Notes under the pieces: model-generated
Database searches by the model: none
Told to the model about the DNA's origin: nothing
Seen by the model: the letters and a program-made list of their open reading frames with translations, nothing else
Program-made: the position numbers and the translations under genes
Shown here: piece after piece, positions 52,379 through 61,483 of the stretch
How the letters are laid out: the number at the start of each line of letters is the position of its first letter
Numbering within the stretch: position 1 is the first letter of the stretch
Assembly: GCF_009688965.1 (NCBI RefSeq)
Contig: NZ_AP021875.1
Span: 6,851,001-6,915,000, forward strand
Length of the DNA stretch: 64,000 bases
Reading direction: 5' to 3'
From: Desulfosarcina widdelii
GTDB lineage: Bacteria; Desulfobacterota; Desulfobacteria; Desulfobacterales; Desulfosarcinaceae

Positions 52379-52408
52379 TTGACATTTCAGCGGTCCTGGT
52401 GATATAGA
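52379..52408 (+). promoter_or_regulatory. ATP synthase operon promoter
   Basis: TTGACA (52379-52384) and TATAGA (52403-52408) are 18 bases apart, a sigma70-type promoter about 95 bases before atpF'. Confidence 0.55.
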
Positions 52409-52502
52409 CCGCCGGAGTTCGTACCTTTCGTAAGTTATATCTTTCACAGAAAATATATTGTTTTTTTAGCGATTGAAATCTTATTTCAACGGAGGCCTAT
52501 AG

Positions 52503-52928
52503 ATGGTTAGCGTCGATGGATCCCTACTTGTACAGATGGTGAATTTTTTGCTGTTGATCTGGATTTTGAACATGGTGCTGTACCGGCCCATTCGAAAAAT
52601 CCTGCTGGAACGTAAAGCAAAGGTGGATGGCATGCAGTCGGCCATTGACGGGTCGGCCGAGCAGGTCAAATCAAAGGAAGACGCATACGCCGAAGGTATT
52701 CGCCAGGCCCGGGCCGCAGGCCAGAAGGAAAAGGAAGCGATGATGCAGGCCGCTGCGGAGGAAGAAAAAGCGATCATCGGGAAGATCAACGAATCCGCCC
52801 AGGCCGAACTCAAGCAGGTCAAAGCGAAAATTGCCGAAGAAGTGGGTACTGTCAAAGCAGCACTCGAAGAAGAAATAGACGCATTCGCGGATGCGATTGG
52901 AAAAAAAATATTGGGGAGGGTTGCTTAA
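52503..52928 (+). CDS. atpF': F0F1 ATP synthase subunit b'
   Basis: This 141-residue peripheral-stalk protein has an N-terminal membrane helix (about residues 9-28, LVQMVNFLLLIWILNMVL) and a long charged helix with the usual RKILLERKAKVDGMQ start. Gene order b'-b-delta-alpha-gamma-beta-epsilon, without atpB/atpE, is typical of several Desulfobacterota, whose a and c subunits lie elsewhere. GGAGG precedes the ATG. Its stop overlaps the atpF start. Confidence 0.92.
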   Translation: MVSVDGSLLVQMVNFLLLIWILNMVLYRPIRKILLERKAKVDGMQSAIDGSAEQVKSKEDAYAEGIRQARAAGQKEKEAMMQAAAEEEKAIIGKINESAQAELKQVKAKIAEEVGTVKAALEEEIDAFADAIGKKILGRVA

Positions 52929-53542
52929 TGAAAGTACCATTTTTTTCACGGAAGCGCAGCTATGCCCGGTGGACGTTGCCACTGGTTCTGGCCGCGCTTC
53001 TTATGTGTGGGGGCACCTTGGCGCTGGCGTCTTCCGACGCGGGTGGCCACGGTGAGGCTGCCCCCAAGGGATGGGTGGCCACGGACACGTATCGGGTGAT
53101 GAATTTTGCAGTCTTGTTCATCGGTCTTTTTCTGGTTCTCAAAAAACCGGTTTCCCAGGCTTTGGGGGGGCGGATCCAGGGCATCAAAGAACAACTGGAA
53201 GAACTCGAGGAGAAGAAAAAGGTCGCGGAGGCCAAGCTTGCCGAATACGATGCCAAAATGGCCGAATTGGACAAGGAGGCCGAAGCGCTCCTGGCTGAAT
53301 ATGTGAAGCAGGGCGAGGATGCCAAAGCCAAAATCCTGAAGGAAGCCGAGGCGGCCGCCGAGAAGCTGAAAGAGCAGGCCAGCAAGAATATCGAATACGA
53401 ATTCCAGCAGGCCAAGGCGGACCTGAAAGCCGAAATTGCGGAGAAGGCACTGGCAAAGGCCGAAGCGATCATCAAGGAACAGATCAATTCGGATGACCAG
53501 GAAAAACTGGTGGACGAATACTTAGAGAAGGTGGTGGCATAG
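52928..53542 (+). CDS. atpF: F0F1 ATP synthase subunit b
   Basis: The 204-residue subunit has an unusual N-terminal extension of about 45 residues with a signal-like hydrophobic segment (about 15-33). The membrane helix (YRVMNFAVLFIGLFLVL) and a long coiled-coil stator helix follow. Ala/Lys/Glu repeats from about residue 80 support dimerisation with b'. The extension suggests a cleaved signal or an extra helix. The stop TAG overlaps the GTG of atpH. Confidence 0.92.
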   Translation: MKVPFFSRKRSYARWTLPLVLAALLMCGGTLALASSDAGGHGEAAPKGWVATDTYRVMNFAVLFIGLFLVLKKPVSQALGGRIQGIKEQLEELEEKKKVAEAKLAEYDAKMAELDKEAEALLAEYVKQGEDAKAKILKEAEAAAEKLKEQASKNIEYEFQQAKADLKAEIAEKALAKAEAIIKEQINSDDQEKLVDEYLEKVVA

Positions 53543-54093
53543 TGAAGAATCTGGCGATTGCAAGGCGGTATGCCAAAGCGCTCCTGCTGATCGGTAAAGA
53601 AGATGGACAGATCGATACCTACCGGGAAGAGTTGGGCGCTTTCGCAAATCTGATCGAGCAGGAGAAGAGCCTTCAACAGGTGCTGGTCAATCCGCTCTAC
53701 GATGCGGAAGGTCGTAAAAATGTGTTGAAGGGCGTGATGGACAAACTGGATTTGTCCAAGCCCATGACCACGTTCATCTATTTCCTGTTCGACAAGGGAC
53801 GGATCGGGTTTTTGAGCAACATCAACGACTTTTTCCAGAAGTTTGCCGATGAACTCAAAGGCGTTGCCCGGGCCAGCCTGGTTTCGGCCACGGAGTTGTC
53901 TTCCGAAACCATCGAGAAAATTCAGTCAGCCCTGTCCAAGCGGACAGGTAAGGATATTATTCTGGAGGTTGAGCAGGATCCGGAACTGATCGGCGGTATT
54001 GTAACCCGGATCGGCGATCTTGTTCTGGACGGCAGTGTTCGGACCCAACTGCTCAATATGAGAGAATCTTTAAAAAGGGGTGAGAGTGTCTAA
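53542..54093 (+). CDS. atpH: F0F1 ATP synthase subunit delta
   Basis: The 183-residue subunit starts at GTG: MKNLAIARRYAKALLLIG is the standard N-terminal helical domain. LLNMRESLKRG at the C-terminus and the strand region ILEVEQDPELIGGIVTRIGDLVLDGSVRTQL are the family signature. It sits on top of F1 and ties the b stalk to alpha. Its stop overlaps the first base of atpA. Confidence 0.95.
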   Translation: MKNLAIARRYAKALLLIGKEDGQIDTYREELGAFANLIEQEKSLQQVLVNPLYDAEGRKNVLKGVMDKLDLSKPMTTFIYFLFDKGRIGFLSNINDFFQKFADELKGVARASLVSATELSSETIEKIQSALSKRTGKDIILEVEQDPELIGGIVTRIGDLVLDGSVRTQLLNMRESLKRGESV

Positions 54094-55610
54094 TGGAACT
54101 AAGAGCTGAAGAAATAAGTCAGATCATTAAAGAACAGATCACGGATTACGACAAGAAAATTGAACTGAGCGAAACCGGTGTCGTTTTGTCAGTCGGCGAT
54201 GGTATTTCCCGCGTCTACGGTCTGGAAAAAGCCATGGCACTCGAACTGGTGGAGTTCCCCGGCGGCGTCCTCGGGCTGGTGCTCAACCTGGAAGAGGACA
54301 ACGTGGGTATCGCCATCATGGGTGACGACTCCGGCATTAAAGAGGGCGACATGGTCAAACGGACCGGGAAGATCGCTCAGGTGCCCGTGGGAGAGCCTGT
54401 GCTCGGCCGCGTGGTTTCCGGCGTAGGGGAGCCCATCGACGGCAAGGGTGCGATCGACACCCCGGAAACCCGTCGTGTGGAGATGGTGGCCCCCGGCGTC
54501 ATCGCCAGAAAATCGGTTCACGAACCCTGCTACACCGGTCTGAAAGCGGTCGATGCCATGACTCCCGTTGGCAAAGGACAGCGCGAGTTGATCATCGGTG
54601 ACCGCCAGATCGGAAAGACCGCCGTGGCCGTGGATGCCATCCTGGCCCAGAAAAATACGGATGTATTCTGTATCTATGTGGCCTGCGGGCAGAAAAAATC
54701 GACCGTCGCCCAGGTGGCAGCCATTCTCGAACGGGAAGGCGCCATGGAGTACACCACCATCGTTGCAGCCTGTGCCTCCGACCCGGCGACCCTCCAGTAC
54801 CTGGCGCCGTATGCCGGGTGCGCCATGGGCGAATATTTCCGGGACAAAGGCCAGCACGCCCTGATCATTTACGATGACCTTTCCAAGCAGGCTGCCGCCT
54901 ATCGCCAGGTTTCCCTGCTGCTCAGACGGCCTCCGGGACGTGAGGCCTTCCCGGGCGACATTTTTTACAACCACTCCCGGTTGCTGGAACGCTCCGCCAA
55001 GTTGAGCGATGAGCTGGGTGCCGGCTCCCTGACGGCCCTGCCGATCATCGAAACCCAGGCCGGTGACGTTTCGGCCTATATTCCGACCAACGTGATCTCG
55101 ATTACCGACGGCCAGATTTACCTGGAACCGAGCCTGTTCTTTGCCGGCGTCCGTCCGGCCATCAACGTCGGTCTCTCGGTATCCCGCGTCGGTGGTGCCG
55201 CCCAGACCAAGGCCATGAAGAAAGTGGCCGGTACCCTGCGCCTGGATATGGCCCAGTTCCGCGAACTGGAGGCCTTTGCCGCCTTCGGCAGCGACCTGGA
55301 TGCGGCCACGCAAAAGCAGCTGACCCGTGGCGAACGTCTGGTGCAGGTACTCAAGCAGCCCCAGTATCAGCCGCTGTCCCACGAAAAGCAGGTGACCATC
55401 CTTTATGCGGCCACCCGAGGCTATCTGGATCAATTCCCGTCTGACGTCGTCGCCAAATACGAAGCCGGGCTCTATCCTTTCGTCGAAGAGCGTTATCCGC
55501 AGATCTATTCCAAGCTGGAGGAGGCTCAGGATATTACTGACGAAATCGATGGCCTGCTCAAGACAGCCCTGGAGGCTTACGGCGAGGAATTCAAGGATAC
55601 CATCAAATAG
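54093..55610 (+). CDS. atpA: F0F1 ATP synthase subunit alpha
   Basis: This 505-residue F1 subunit has a P-loop GDRQIGKTA and the family motifs VGDGISRVYG, VSGVGEPIDGKG and LLLRRPPGREAFPGD. Alpha holds non-catalytic nucleotide sites. It starts at an ATG overlapping the atpH stop and is followed by a 55-base spacer before atpG. Confidence 0.98.
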   Translation: MELRAEEISQIIKEQITDYDKKIELSETGVVLSVGDGISRVYGLEKAMALELVEFPGGVLGLVLNLEEDNVGIAIMGDDSGIKEGDMVKRTGKIAQVPVGEPVLGRVVSGVGEPIDGKGAIDTPETRRVEMVAPGVIARKSVHEPCYTGLKAVDAMTPVGKGQRELIIGDRQIGKTAVAVDAILAQKNTDVFCIYVACGQKKSTVAQVAAILEREGAMEYTTIVAACASDPATLQYLAPYAGCAMGEYFRDKGQHALIIYDDLSKQAAAYRQVSLLLRRPPGREAFPGDIFYNHSRLLERSAKLSDELGAGSLTALPIIETQAGDVSAYIPTNVISITDGQIYLEPSLFFAGVRPAINVGLSVSRVGGAAQTKAMKKVAGTLRLDMAQFRELEAFAAFGSDLDAATQKQLTRGERLVQVLKQPQYQPLSHEKQVTILYAATRGYLDQFPSDVVAKYEAGLYPFVEERYPQIYSKLEEAQDITDEIDGLLKTALEAYGEEFKDTIK

Positions 55611-55665
55611 AAGCTTTGGGGTAAACTGCTGAAATCAGAACACATGCGATAAGGACGACAACTTT

Positions 55666-56556
55666 ATGCCATCATTAAAGGATGTCCAGTTAAAAATCCA
55701 GGGTGTCAAGAAGACCAAGCAGATCACCAAAGCCATGAACATGGTGGCAACCTCACGGTTGCGCGGTGCGCAGGGGGCGATGGACGGATTTCGCCCCTAT
55801 GCCGAAAAATTCTCGGAGGTCCTTGGCAGTCTGGCGGAAAAAGCCGGAGAGGAAGCCAGCCCGTTGTTGATTCCCAAAGAAGAGGTCCGCAAGATCCATA
55901 TTGTGCTGTGCACCTCGGATCGGGGGTTGTGTGGCGGCTTCAACATCAACCTGACCGATGCAGTTAAAAACTACATCAAGTCCAACAGCATCGAGGATGC
56001 CGAATACTCGTTCACCTGTTTCGGCAAAAAAGGCCGCGATTGGTCCCGCAAAAAAGGTCATGAGATTGTCGAAGCACATTTGGGGATCGTGGGGAGCAAG
56101 TTCGGATTCAGCGTCGCTTCGACTGCCGGAAGAAAACTGGTGGACGGTTTTCTTGACGGCAAGTACGATGAAGTTCATATCGTCTTCGCCGAATTCGTAA
56201 GCATGGCCAAGCAGCTGCCGGTGGTTCAGCAGCTGCTGCCCATTCCGCCAATCGTTAAAGATGAGGCGGAAGAAGATGCCAGCAAGGAATACCAGGCCGA
56301 ACACATATGCGAGCCATCCCCCGAAGAACTTCTGGGCGACTTGCTGCCACGCAACGTATATGTCCAGATCTACCGGGCGCTGCTGGAAACATCCACCAGC
56401 GAACATGCCGCCCGGATGAGCGCCATGGATAACGCCACCAAGGCGTGCAACGATATGATCGACAGTTTGACCCTCGCATATAACAAAGCCCGACAGGCAG
56501 CCATTACCGCGGATCTGATGGATATCGTCGGTGGCGCCGAGGCCCTTAAGGGTTAA
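55666..56556 (+). CDS. atpG: F0F1 ATP synthase subunit gamma
   Basis: The 296-residue rotor subunit starts PSLKDVQLKIQGVKKTKQITKAMNMVATSRL, the long N-terminal helix that lines the F1 cavity, and ends with SLTLAYNKARQAAITADLMDIVGGAEAL, the paired C-terminal helix. The middle Rossmann-like domain contains CTSDRGLCGGFN. It is in frame with the operon, 22 bases before atpD. Confidence 0.97.
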   Translation: MPSLKDVQLKIQGVKKTKQITKAMNMVATSRLRGAQGAMDGFRPYAEKFSEVLGSLAEKAGEEASPLLIPKEEVRKIHIVLCTSDRGLCGGFNINLTDAVKNYIKSNSIEDAEYSFTCFGKKGRDWSRKKGHEIVEAHLGIVGSKFGFSVASTAGRKLVDGFLDGKYDEVHIVFAEFVSMAKQLPVVQQLLPIPPIVKDEAEEDASKEYQAEHICEPSPEELLGDLLPRNVYVQIYRALLETSTSEHAARMSAMDNATKACNDMIDSLTLAYNKARQAAITADLMDIVGGAEALKG

Positions 56557-56578
56557 TACACAATTTAGGAGGCTGTAA

Positions 56579-57994
56579 ATGGCAGAGAACATAGGTAAAA
56601 TCACACAGGTTATGGGGCCTGTCGTCGACGTTGAGTTTGAACAGGGACAGTTGCCGAATATCCTTACCGGGCTTTTGATCTCCAACCCGGCCATCAGCGA
56701 CGAAGAAGACAATCTCGTGGTCGAGGTGGCCCAGCACCTCGGTGACAACGTGGTGCGTACCATCGCCATGGACGTGACCGACGGTCTGGTTCGCGGGATG
56801 CCGGTGAAAGATACCGGTGCACCGATCCAGATGCCCGTGGGCGAAGCCAGCCTTGGCCGCGTACTCAACGTCGTGGGGCGGCCCGTGGACGGTTTGGGTC
56901 CCGTCAGCCAGGAAAAGATGATGCCCATTCACCGCCCGGCTCCTCTTTTTACAGAGCAGGACACGGAAGTTCGCGTACTGGAAACCGGCGTCAAGGTAAT
57001 CGACCTGCTGGTGCCCTTTCCCCGCGGCGGTAAAATGGGAATGTTCGGCGGCGCCGGTGTCGGCAAGACCGTTATCATGATGGAAATGGTCAACAACATC
57101 GCCATGCAGCACGGTGGTATTTCCGTGTTTGCCGGTGTGGGCGAACGTACCCGCGAGGGCAACGACCTGTACCACGAGATGAAGGAATCGGGCGTACTTC
57201 CTAAAGCCGCTCTGGTTTACGGCCAGATGACCGAACCGCCGGGAGCCCGCGCCCGTGTGGCCCTGTCCGCTTTGACCTGTGCGGAATACTTCCGTGACAA
57301 GGAAGGCCAGGACGTGCTGATCTTCATCGACAACATCTTCCGGTTCACCCAGGCGGGTTCCGAAGTATCGGCCCTTCTCGGCCGCATGCCTTCTGCCGTA
57401 GGTTACCAGCCGACCCTGGCCGTTGACCTTGGTGGATTGCAGGAACGCATCACCTCCACAGACAAAGGCTCCATTACCGCCGTTCAGTGCGTCTACGTAC
57501 CGGCCGACGACTTGACCGACCCTGCTCCGGCGACCACCTTTGCGCACCTTGACGGCACCGTGGTCCTCTCCCGTCAGATCGCCGAACTCGGCATTTATCC
57601 TGCGGTGGATCCCCTGGATTCCACCTCCCGCATTCTGGATCCCATGGTCATCGGAGAGGAGCACTATCTGGTTGCCCGTCAGGTGCAGAACATGCTGCAG
57701 AAATACAAGGAACTGCAGGACATCATCGCCATCCTGGGTATGGAAGAGCTGTCCGACGAGGACAAACTCACCGTTCAGCGGGCCCGCAAGATCCAGCGCT
57801 TTCTTTCCCAGCCGTTCCATGTGGCGGAAACCTTTACCGGCAAGGCAGGTAAATACGTCAAGGTCGAAGATACGGTTCGTGCCTTCAAGGAGATCTGCGA
57901 GGGTGTGCACGACAGTATCCCGGAACAGGCTTTCTACATGAAAGGCGGCATTGAAGAGGTGCTCGAAGCGGCCAAGGAGATGTCCGAGGCGTAA
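56579..57994 (+). CDS. atpD: F0F1 ATP synthase subunit beta
   Basis: The 471-residue catalytic subunit has the P-loop GGAGVGKTV, GERTREGND with the catalytic-type Glu, ALTCAEYFRD, and the signature PSAVGYQPTLAVDLGGLQER. It makes ATP in the alpha3beta3 ring. AGGAGG precedes the ATG. It is followed by atpC. Confidence 0.98.
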   Translation: MAENIGKITQVMGPVVDVEFEQGQLPNILTGLLISNPAISDEEDNLVVEVAQHLGDNVVRTIAMDVTDGLVRGMPVKDTGAPIQMPVGEASLGRVLNVVGRPVDGLGPVSQEKMMPIHRPAPLFTEQDTEVRVLETGVKVIDLLVPFPRGGKMGMFGGAGVGKTVIMMEMVNNIAMQHGGISVFAGVGERTREGNDLYHEMKESGVLPKAALVYGQMTEPPGARARVALSALTCAEYFRDKEGQDVLIFIDNIFRFTQAGSEVSALLGRMPSAVGYQPTLAVDLGGLQERITSTDKGSITAVQCVYVPADDLTDPAPATTFAHLDGTVVLSRQIAELGIYPAVDPLDSTSRILDPMVIGEEHYLVARQVQNMLQKYKELQDIIAILGMEELSDEDKLTVQRARKIQRFLSQPFHVAETFTGKAGKYVKVEDTVRAFKEICEGVHDSIPEQAFYMKGGIEEVLEAAKEMSEA

Positions 57995-58014
57995 TTCGAA
58001 GAAAGAGGCGATAA

Positions 58015-58428
58015 ATGGCTGAAAACATAAGACTCGAAGTGGTTACCCCCGAAAAGTCCGTCGTCAGCGAGGAGGCCCAGATCGTCATGGCCCCGGGTAC
58101 GCTGGGCGAGTTCGGCGTGCTTTCCGGTCACACCCCATTTCTGACAACCCTGAAGACCGGTGCTCTGAAATACAAAGACGAAGGCGGCCGGGAACGATTC
58201 GTTTTTGTCAGCAGCGGATTTGCCGAGGCCTTGCCGGACCGGGTCACGGTTTTGGCCGAATCTGCCGAGCGACGCAAGGACATCGATGTCCAGCGTGCCA
58301 AGGCAGCGGCGGAGCGCGCCGAAAAACGCCTCCGTGAGCAGGCCAAAGAGGCTGACATCGATTTTATCCGCGCCAAGGCAGCGTTGCTTCGTGCGATCAA
58401 CCGGATCCAACTTGCCGAGACGCGTTGA
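58015..58428 (+). CDS. atpC: F0F1 ATP synthase subunit epsilon
   Basis: The 137-residue subunit has the beta-sandwich opening RLEVVTPEKSVVSEEAQIVMAPGTLGEFGVLSGHTPFL and a C-terminal helical hairpin (AKAAAERAEKRLREQAK...RAINRIQLAE). It binds gamma and can inhibit hydrolysis. A strong terminator about 80 bases downstream ends the operon. Confidence 0.96.
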   Translation: MAENIRLEVVTPEKSVVSEEAQIVMAPGTLGEFGVLSGHTPFLTTLKTGALKYKDEGGRERFVFVSSGFAEALPDRVTVLAESAERRKDIDVQRAKAAAERAEKRLREQAKEADIDFIRAKAALLRAINRIQLAETR

Positions 58429-58506
58429 TCCATGACCGCTATGCTCCATAGGAAGGTCATTTGACCACTTTGGAGTACGAAACAAACGGTTGATGATTTA
58501 CAACAG

Positions 58507-58542
58507 AAAAGGGGTGAGCCGGCTTCGGTTCGCCCCTTTTTT
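58507..58542 (+). terminator. Terminator of the ATP synthase operon
   Basis: GGGGTGAGCCG pairs with CGGTTCGCCCC (G-U pairs included) around GCTT, with AAAA before and TTTTTT after. Confidence 0.9.
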
Positions 58543-58687
58543 CCGTTGAATGCCTCTATTTTGCAAAGCGATTCCTCCTCGGCGATCCCTGGTTGACCGC
58601 CTGTATTCCAGCCGAAAGGATCCAATGGAATTGTCTTGACTTGAAAACTGTTGGCCGTTACTATTATTAATAAAGGAATAGCATAAT

Positions 58688-58930
58688 ATGCTGGATATAG
58701 AAGCAATACTGCAACAATTTGAACTGATTGAACAAAAAGTGGAACAAGTTGTTCAGGCCCGTCAAAAATTGCAACAGGAAAACCAAGACCTGAACAACCG
58801 GATTGGACAACTGGAAAACCTGATACAGGAAAAAAACGACGCAGAAAAGAAGCACGAGGAATTGACCGCCCTCGTCAGGAAAAAAATTGACAACCTGATC
58901 GGCCGATTGGAAGGGATAACGGAAGAGTAG
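58688..58930 (+). CDS. zapB: Cell-division coiled-coil protein ZapB-like
   Basis: The 80-residue protein is one long coiled coil (heptads through FELIEQKVEQVVQARQKLQ, LNNRIGQLENLIQ), as in ZapB, with no other domain. It sits 36 bases before zapA, the usual pairing. ZapB crosslinks ZapA and the nucleoid to the FtsZ ring. The sequence alone is weak evidence because coiled coils look alike; context gives the name. Confidence 0.75.
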   Translation: MLDIEAILQQFELIEQKVEQVVQARQKLQQENQDLNNRIGQLENLIQEKNDAEKKHEELTALVRKKIDNLIGRLEGITEE

Positions 58931-58966
58931 GACGCCGACTGGTGGACTTTCAGAAACGGACGCTAA

Positions 58967-59263
58967 TTGGAACAAACGATTACACTGCAAATATTAGGTC
59001 GAAATTTCACCTTTCAGACAGAATCCGCTGTGCCGGATGCAAAAGAGGTTGCGGCCCGTTTTGAGGATGCCGTTAAAAAGGTGCAATCGCAGTTTGACGA
59101 AAAATTGGTCAATATCGACAAAGAGACGATTTTGATTCTGACCGGACTGAATATTGCGAGCGAGCATTACAAGCTCGAGCAACATTATCGGCGTTTCTTC
59201 AGCCGCATGACCGAAAAGTCTGCAGTGGTTCTTAACGAACTGGAAAAGGCGATGGCCTCATGA
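58967..59263 (+). CDS. zapA: Cell-division protein ZapA
   Basis: The 98-residue protein starts at TTG (EQTITLQILGRNFTFQTE) and has the ZapA alpha/beta domain followed by a helix with LTGLNIASEHYKLEQHYRRF. It bundles FtsZ filaments. It lies behind zapB and in front of a 6S RNA, an order seen in many proteobacteria. Confidence 0.9.
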   Translation: MEQTITLQILGRNFTFQTESAVPDAKEVAARFEDAVKKVQSQFDEKLVNIDKETILILTGLNIASEHYKLEQHYRRFFSRMTEKSAVVLNELEKAMAS

Positions 59264-59354
59264 ATGGAAAGGATTTACCGCCATCCGGTCCATTTGAAAG
59301 CCAGATCCGGTGCAAGCCGGTCTTTCTGTAATCGTAAACAAAAAAGCGTATCGA

Positions 59355-59530
59355 ATCAGCCCCTGCCGTGTTCGTGATTGGAAGGGAAACTTTGACCCAA
59401 CACTCACAAATCGGGAACCTTCTCTAGTTTTGGTGAGCAAGTTCTGCATGTACAGAAAAGCCTAAAGAAACTACAAGGTGCCCACCTGATCCTAAGGATC
59501 AAAGACCTGCCAACACGGCACAATGGTGGG
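59355..59530 (+). ncRNA. ssrS: 6S RNA (ssrS)
   Basis: In the non-coding gap 59264-59846, GCCGTGTT (59365-59372) pairs with AACACGGC (59512-59519). Flanking CCCC and GGGG close a long rod-like hairpin, interrupted by an unpaired A-rich middle (ACTCACAAATCGGGAACC and opposite region). The size (about 175), the position right after zapA and the terminal sequence TGGTGGGGG match 6S RNA, which binds RNA polymerase sigma70. Ends are approximate. A weak hairpin at 59573-59600 may terminate it. Confidence 0.75.
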
Positions 59531-59846
59531 GGTTCCAAATTTACTGCCCGCCACCCTGTCGTCCCCTCCTTCCATGAACGGCTTTTCTTCTAGGCCGTTA
59601 GTCTCTTATCAAGGTCATGGAACCAGAAATACACACTTCCGCCATTATTGTTGCATGCGCGGGGAATCACTCGCGACGCTTCGCGTAAGTGTGATATGGG
59701 CTGCCTTCTTATCAAAAAAAGGCTGACTCGGTTCGTCGAAATGGCTCGAACAGTGCCGTAAACCGCAGAAGGGTAATATGGGCATGATCTGGCAGTCAGA
59801 TTATGAGCCTTTACACATATATAATGATTAGCACCCGGAGAATTAA

Positions 59847-61409
59847 ATGGAAACATATACGATTGTGATCGCGGTCGTTGCGGCCGTCATCGGTTTTGCC
59901 GTTGCATTGGGCCTAAAGGGCATTCTGGGCTCAAAAAAATTAAAGGATGCTGCAGCAGAAGCAGAAAAGATGGTCAAGGCGGCCCAAAATGAAGCCGACG
60001 GTTTGATCAAGGAAGCGGGGATCGAGGCCAAAGACATTTTATTCAGGATGAAGAGCGAGTTCGAATCCGAGGCCAAGGAGACCCGGTCGGAATTAAAGAA
60101 ACTGGAACGGCGGCTGATTCAAAAAGAAGAGAATATCGATCGCAAAACGGATCTGTTCGAACAGCGTGAAAAAGAGATCGCCCGAAAGGAGCAGTCCCTC
60201 TCGGACCGGGATAAATCGGTTTCCAGCAAGGAAGAAAAATACAATGCATTGCTGGAGGAGCAAAAAGCGCAACTGGAAAGGATTTCCACCCTGACTGCCG
60301 AACAGGCCAAGGAACTGCTGATCCGCGCCATGGAGAATGAAGCCCGTTATGAAGGGGCCAAGCTGATCAAGCGGATCGAGAACGAAGCCAAAGAAGATGC
60401 CGACAAGAAGGCCAAGAAGATTATTGCAACGGCGATTCAGCGCTATTCCGGGGACTTCATTGCTGAACGGACGGTATCGGTGGTCCAACTTCCCGGCGAT
60501 GAAATGAAGGGCCGTATTATTGGGCGCGAAGGCAGGAATATCAGGGCCATCGAAGCGGCCACGGGAATCGATCTGATCATTGACGACACACCGGAGGCCG
60601 TCATTCTTTCCGGATTCAACCCGGTGAGGCGGGAAGTTGCCCGGCTGGCCCTGATCAAGCTGATTTCCGATGGACGCATCCATCCGGCCCGCATTGAAGA
60701 TGTGGTGAAAAAAGTCGGTCAGGAAGTGGATACCGTGATTAAGGAAGCCGGTGAACAGGCGGCCTTCGATCTGGGGGTTCACGGCATCCACGCTGAATTG
60801 ATTAAATATCTGGGGCGATTGAAATATCGTACCAGCTATGCCCAAAACGTCCTTCAGCATTCTGTAGAGGTCGGTGCACTGTGCGGCATGATGGCATCGG
60901 AACTGGGCCTGAAGGAAAAACTTGCCCGCAGGATGGGACTGCTTCACGACATCGGCAAGGCCATCGACCACGAGGTAGAGGGTCCGCATGCAGTGATCGG
61001 TTCGAAATTGGCCAAGAAATTCGGTGAATCGGCGGCCGTCGTTCACGCCATCGGCGCTCATCACGAAGACGTTCCGCCTTCCACCGTATATGCATTGCTG
61101 GTACAGGCCGCAGACGGACTTTCCGGTGCCCGTCCCGGAGCAAGGAAGGAACTGCTTGAAAATTACATCCGACGCATCGAGGACCTTGAAGGAATCGCCA
61201 ATGGATTCAACGGGGTGGCAAACACCTATGCGATTCAGGCGGGCCGGGAGATTCGTGTGATCGTGGAAAGCGATAAGGTATCGGATGAGGAGTCGGTTTT
61301 GCTGAGCCGGGACATCGCTAAAAAAATCGAAGAGTCGTTGACCTTTCCGGGCCAGATTAAGGTTACGGTGATCCGTGAAACCCGGGCAGTGGAATATGCC
61401 AATAAATAG
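59847..61409 (+). CDS. rny: Ribonuclease Y
   Basis: The 520-residue membrane-anchored endonuclease has an N-terminal helix (IVIAVVAAVIGFAVALGL, about residues 5-24). A long coiled coil (about 30-195) comes next, then a KH domain (GRIIGREGRNIRAIEAATGIDLII), and an HD domain with HDIGKAIDHEVEGPHAVIG. It starts mRNA decay. GGAG lies just before the ATG. It is followed by tyrS after 74 bases. Confidence 0.96.
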   Translation: METYTIVIAVVAAVIGFAVALGLKGILGSKKLKDAAAEAEKMVKAAQNEADGLIKEAGIEAKDILFRMKSEFESEAKETRSELKKLERRLIQKEENIDRKTDLFEQREKEIARKEQSLSDRDKSVSSKEEKYNALLEEQKAQLERISTLTAEQAKELLIRAMENEARYEGAKLIKRIENEAKEDADKKAKKIIATAIQRYSGDFIAERTVSVVQLPGDEMKGRIIGREGRNIRAIEAATGIDLIIDDTPEAVILSGFNPVRREVARLALIKLISDGRIHPARIEDVVKKVGQEVDTVIKEAGEQAAFDLGVHGIHAELIKYLGRLKYRTSYAQNVLQHSVEVGALCGMMASELGLKEKLARRMGLLHDIGKAIDHEVEGPHAVIGSKLAKKFGESAAVVHAIGAHHEDVPPSTVYALLVQAADGLSGARPGARKELLENYIRRIEDLEGIANGFNGVANTYAIQAGREIRVIVESDKVSDEESVLLSRDIAKKIEESLTFPGQIKVTVIRETRAVEYANK

Positions 61410-61483
61410 TCGGTAGCCAATGACCACCGGTTGTTTATGTGCGGAAGAAAATTTGCGCTATCATTTGAAAGGCTGAGCGGAAG

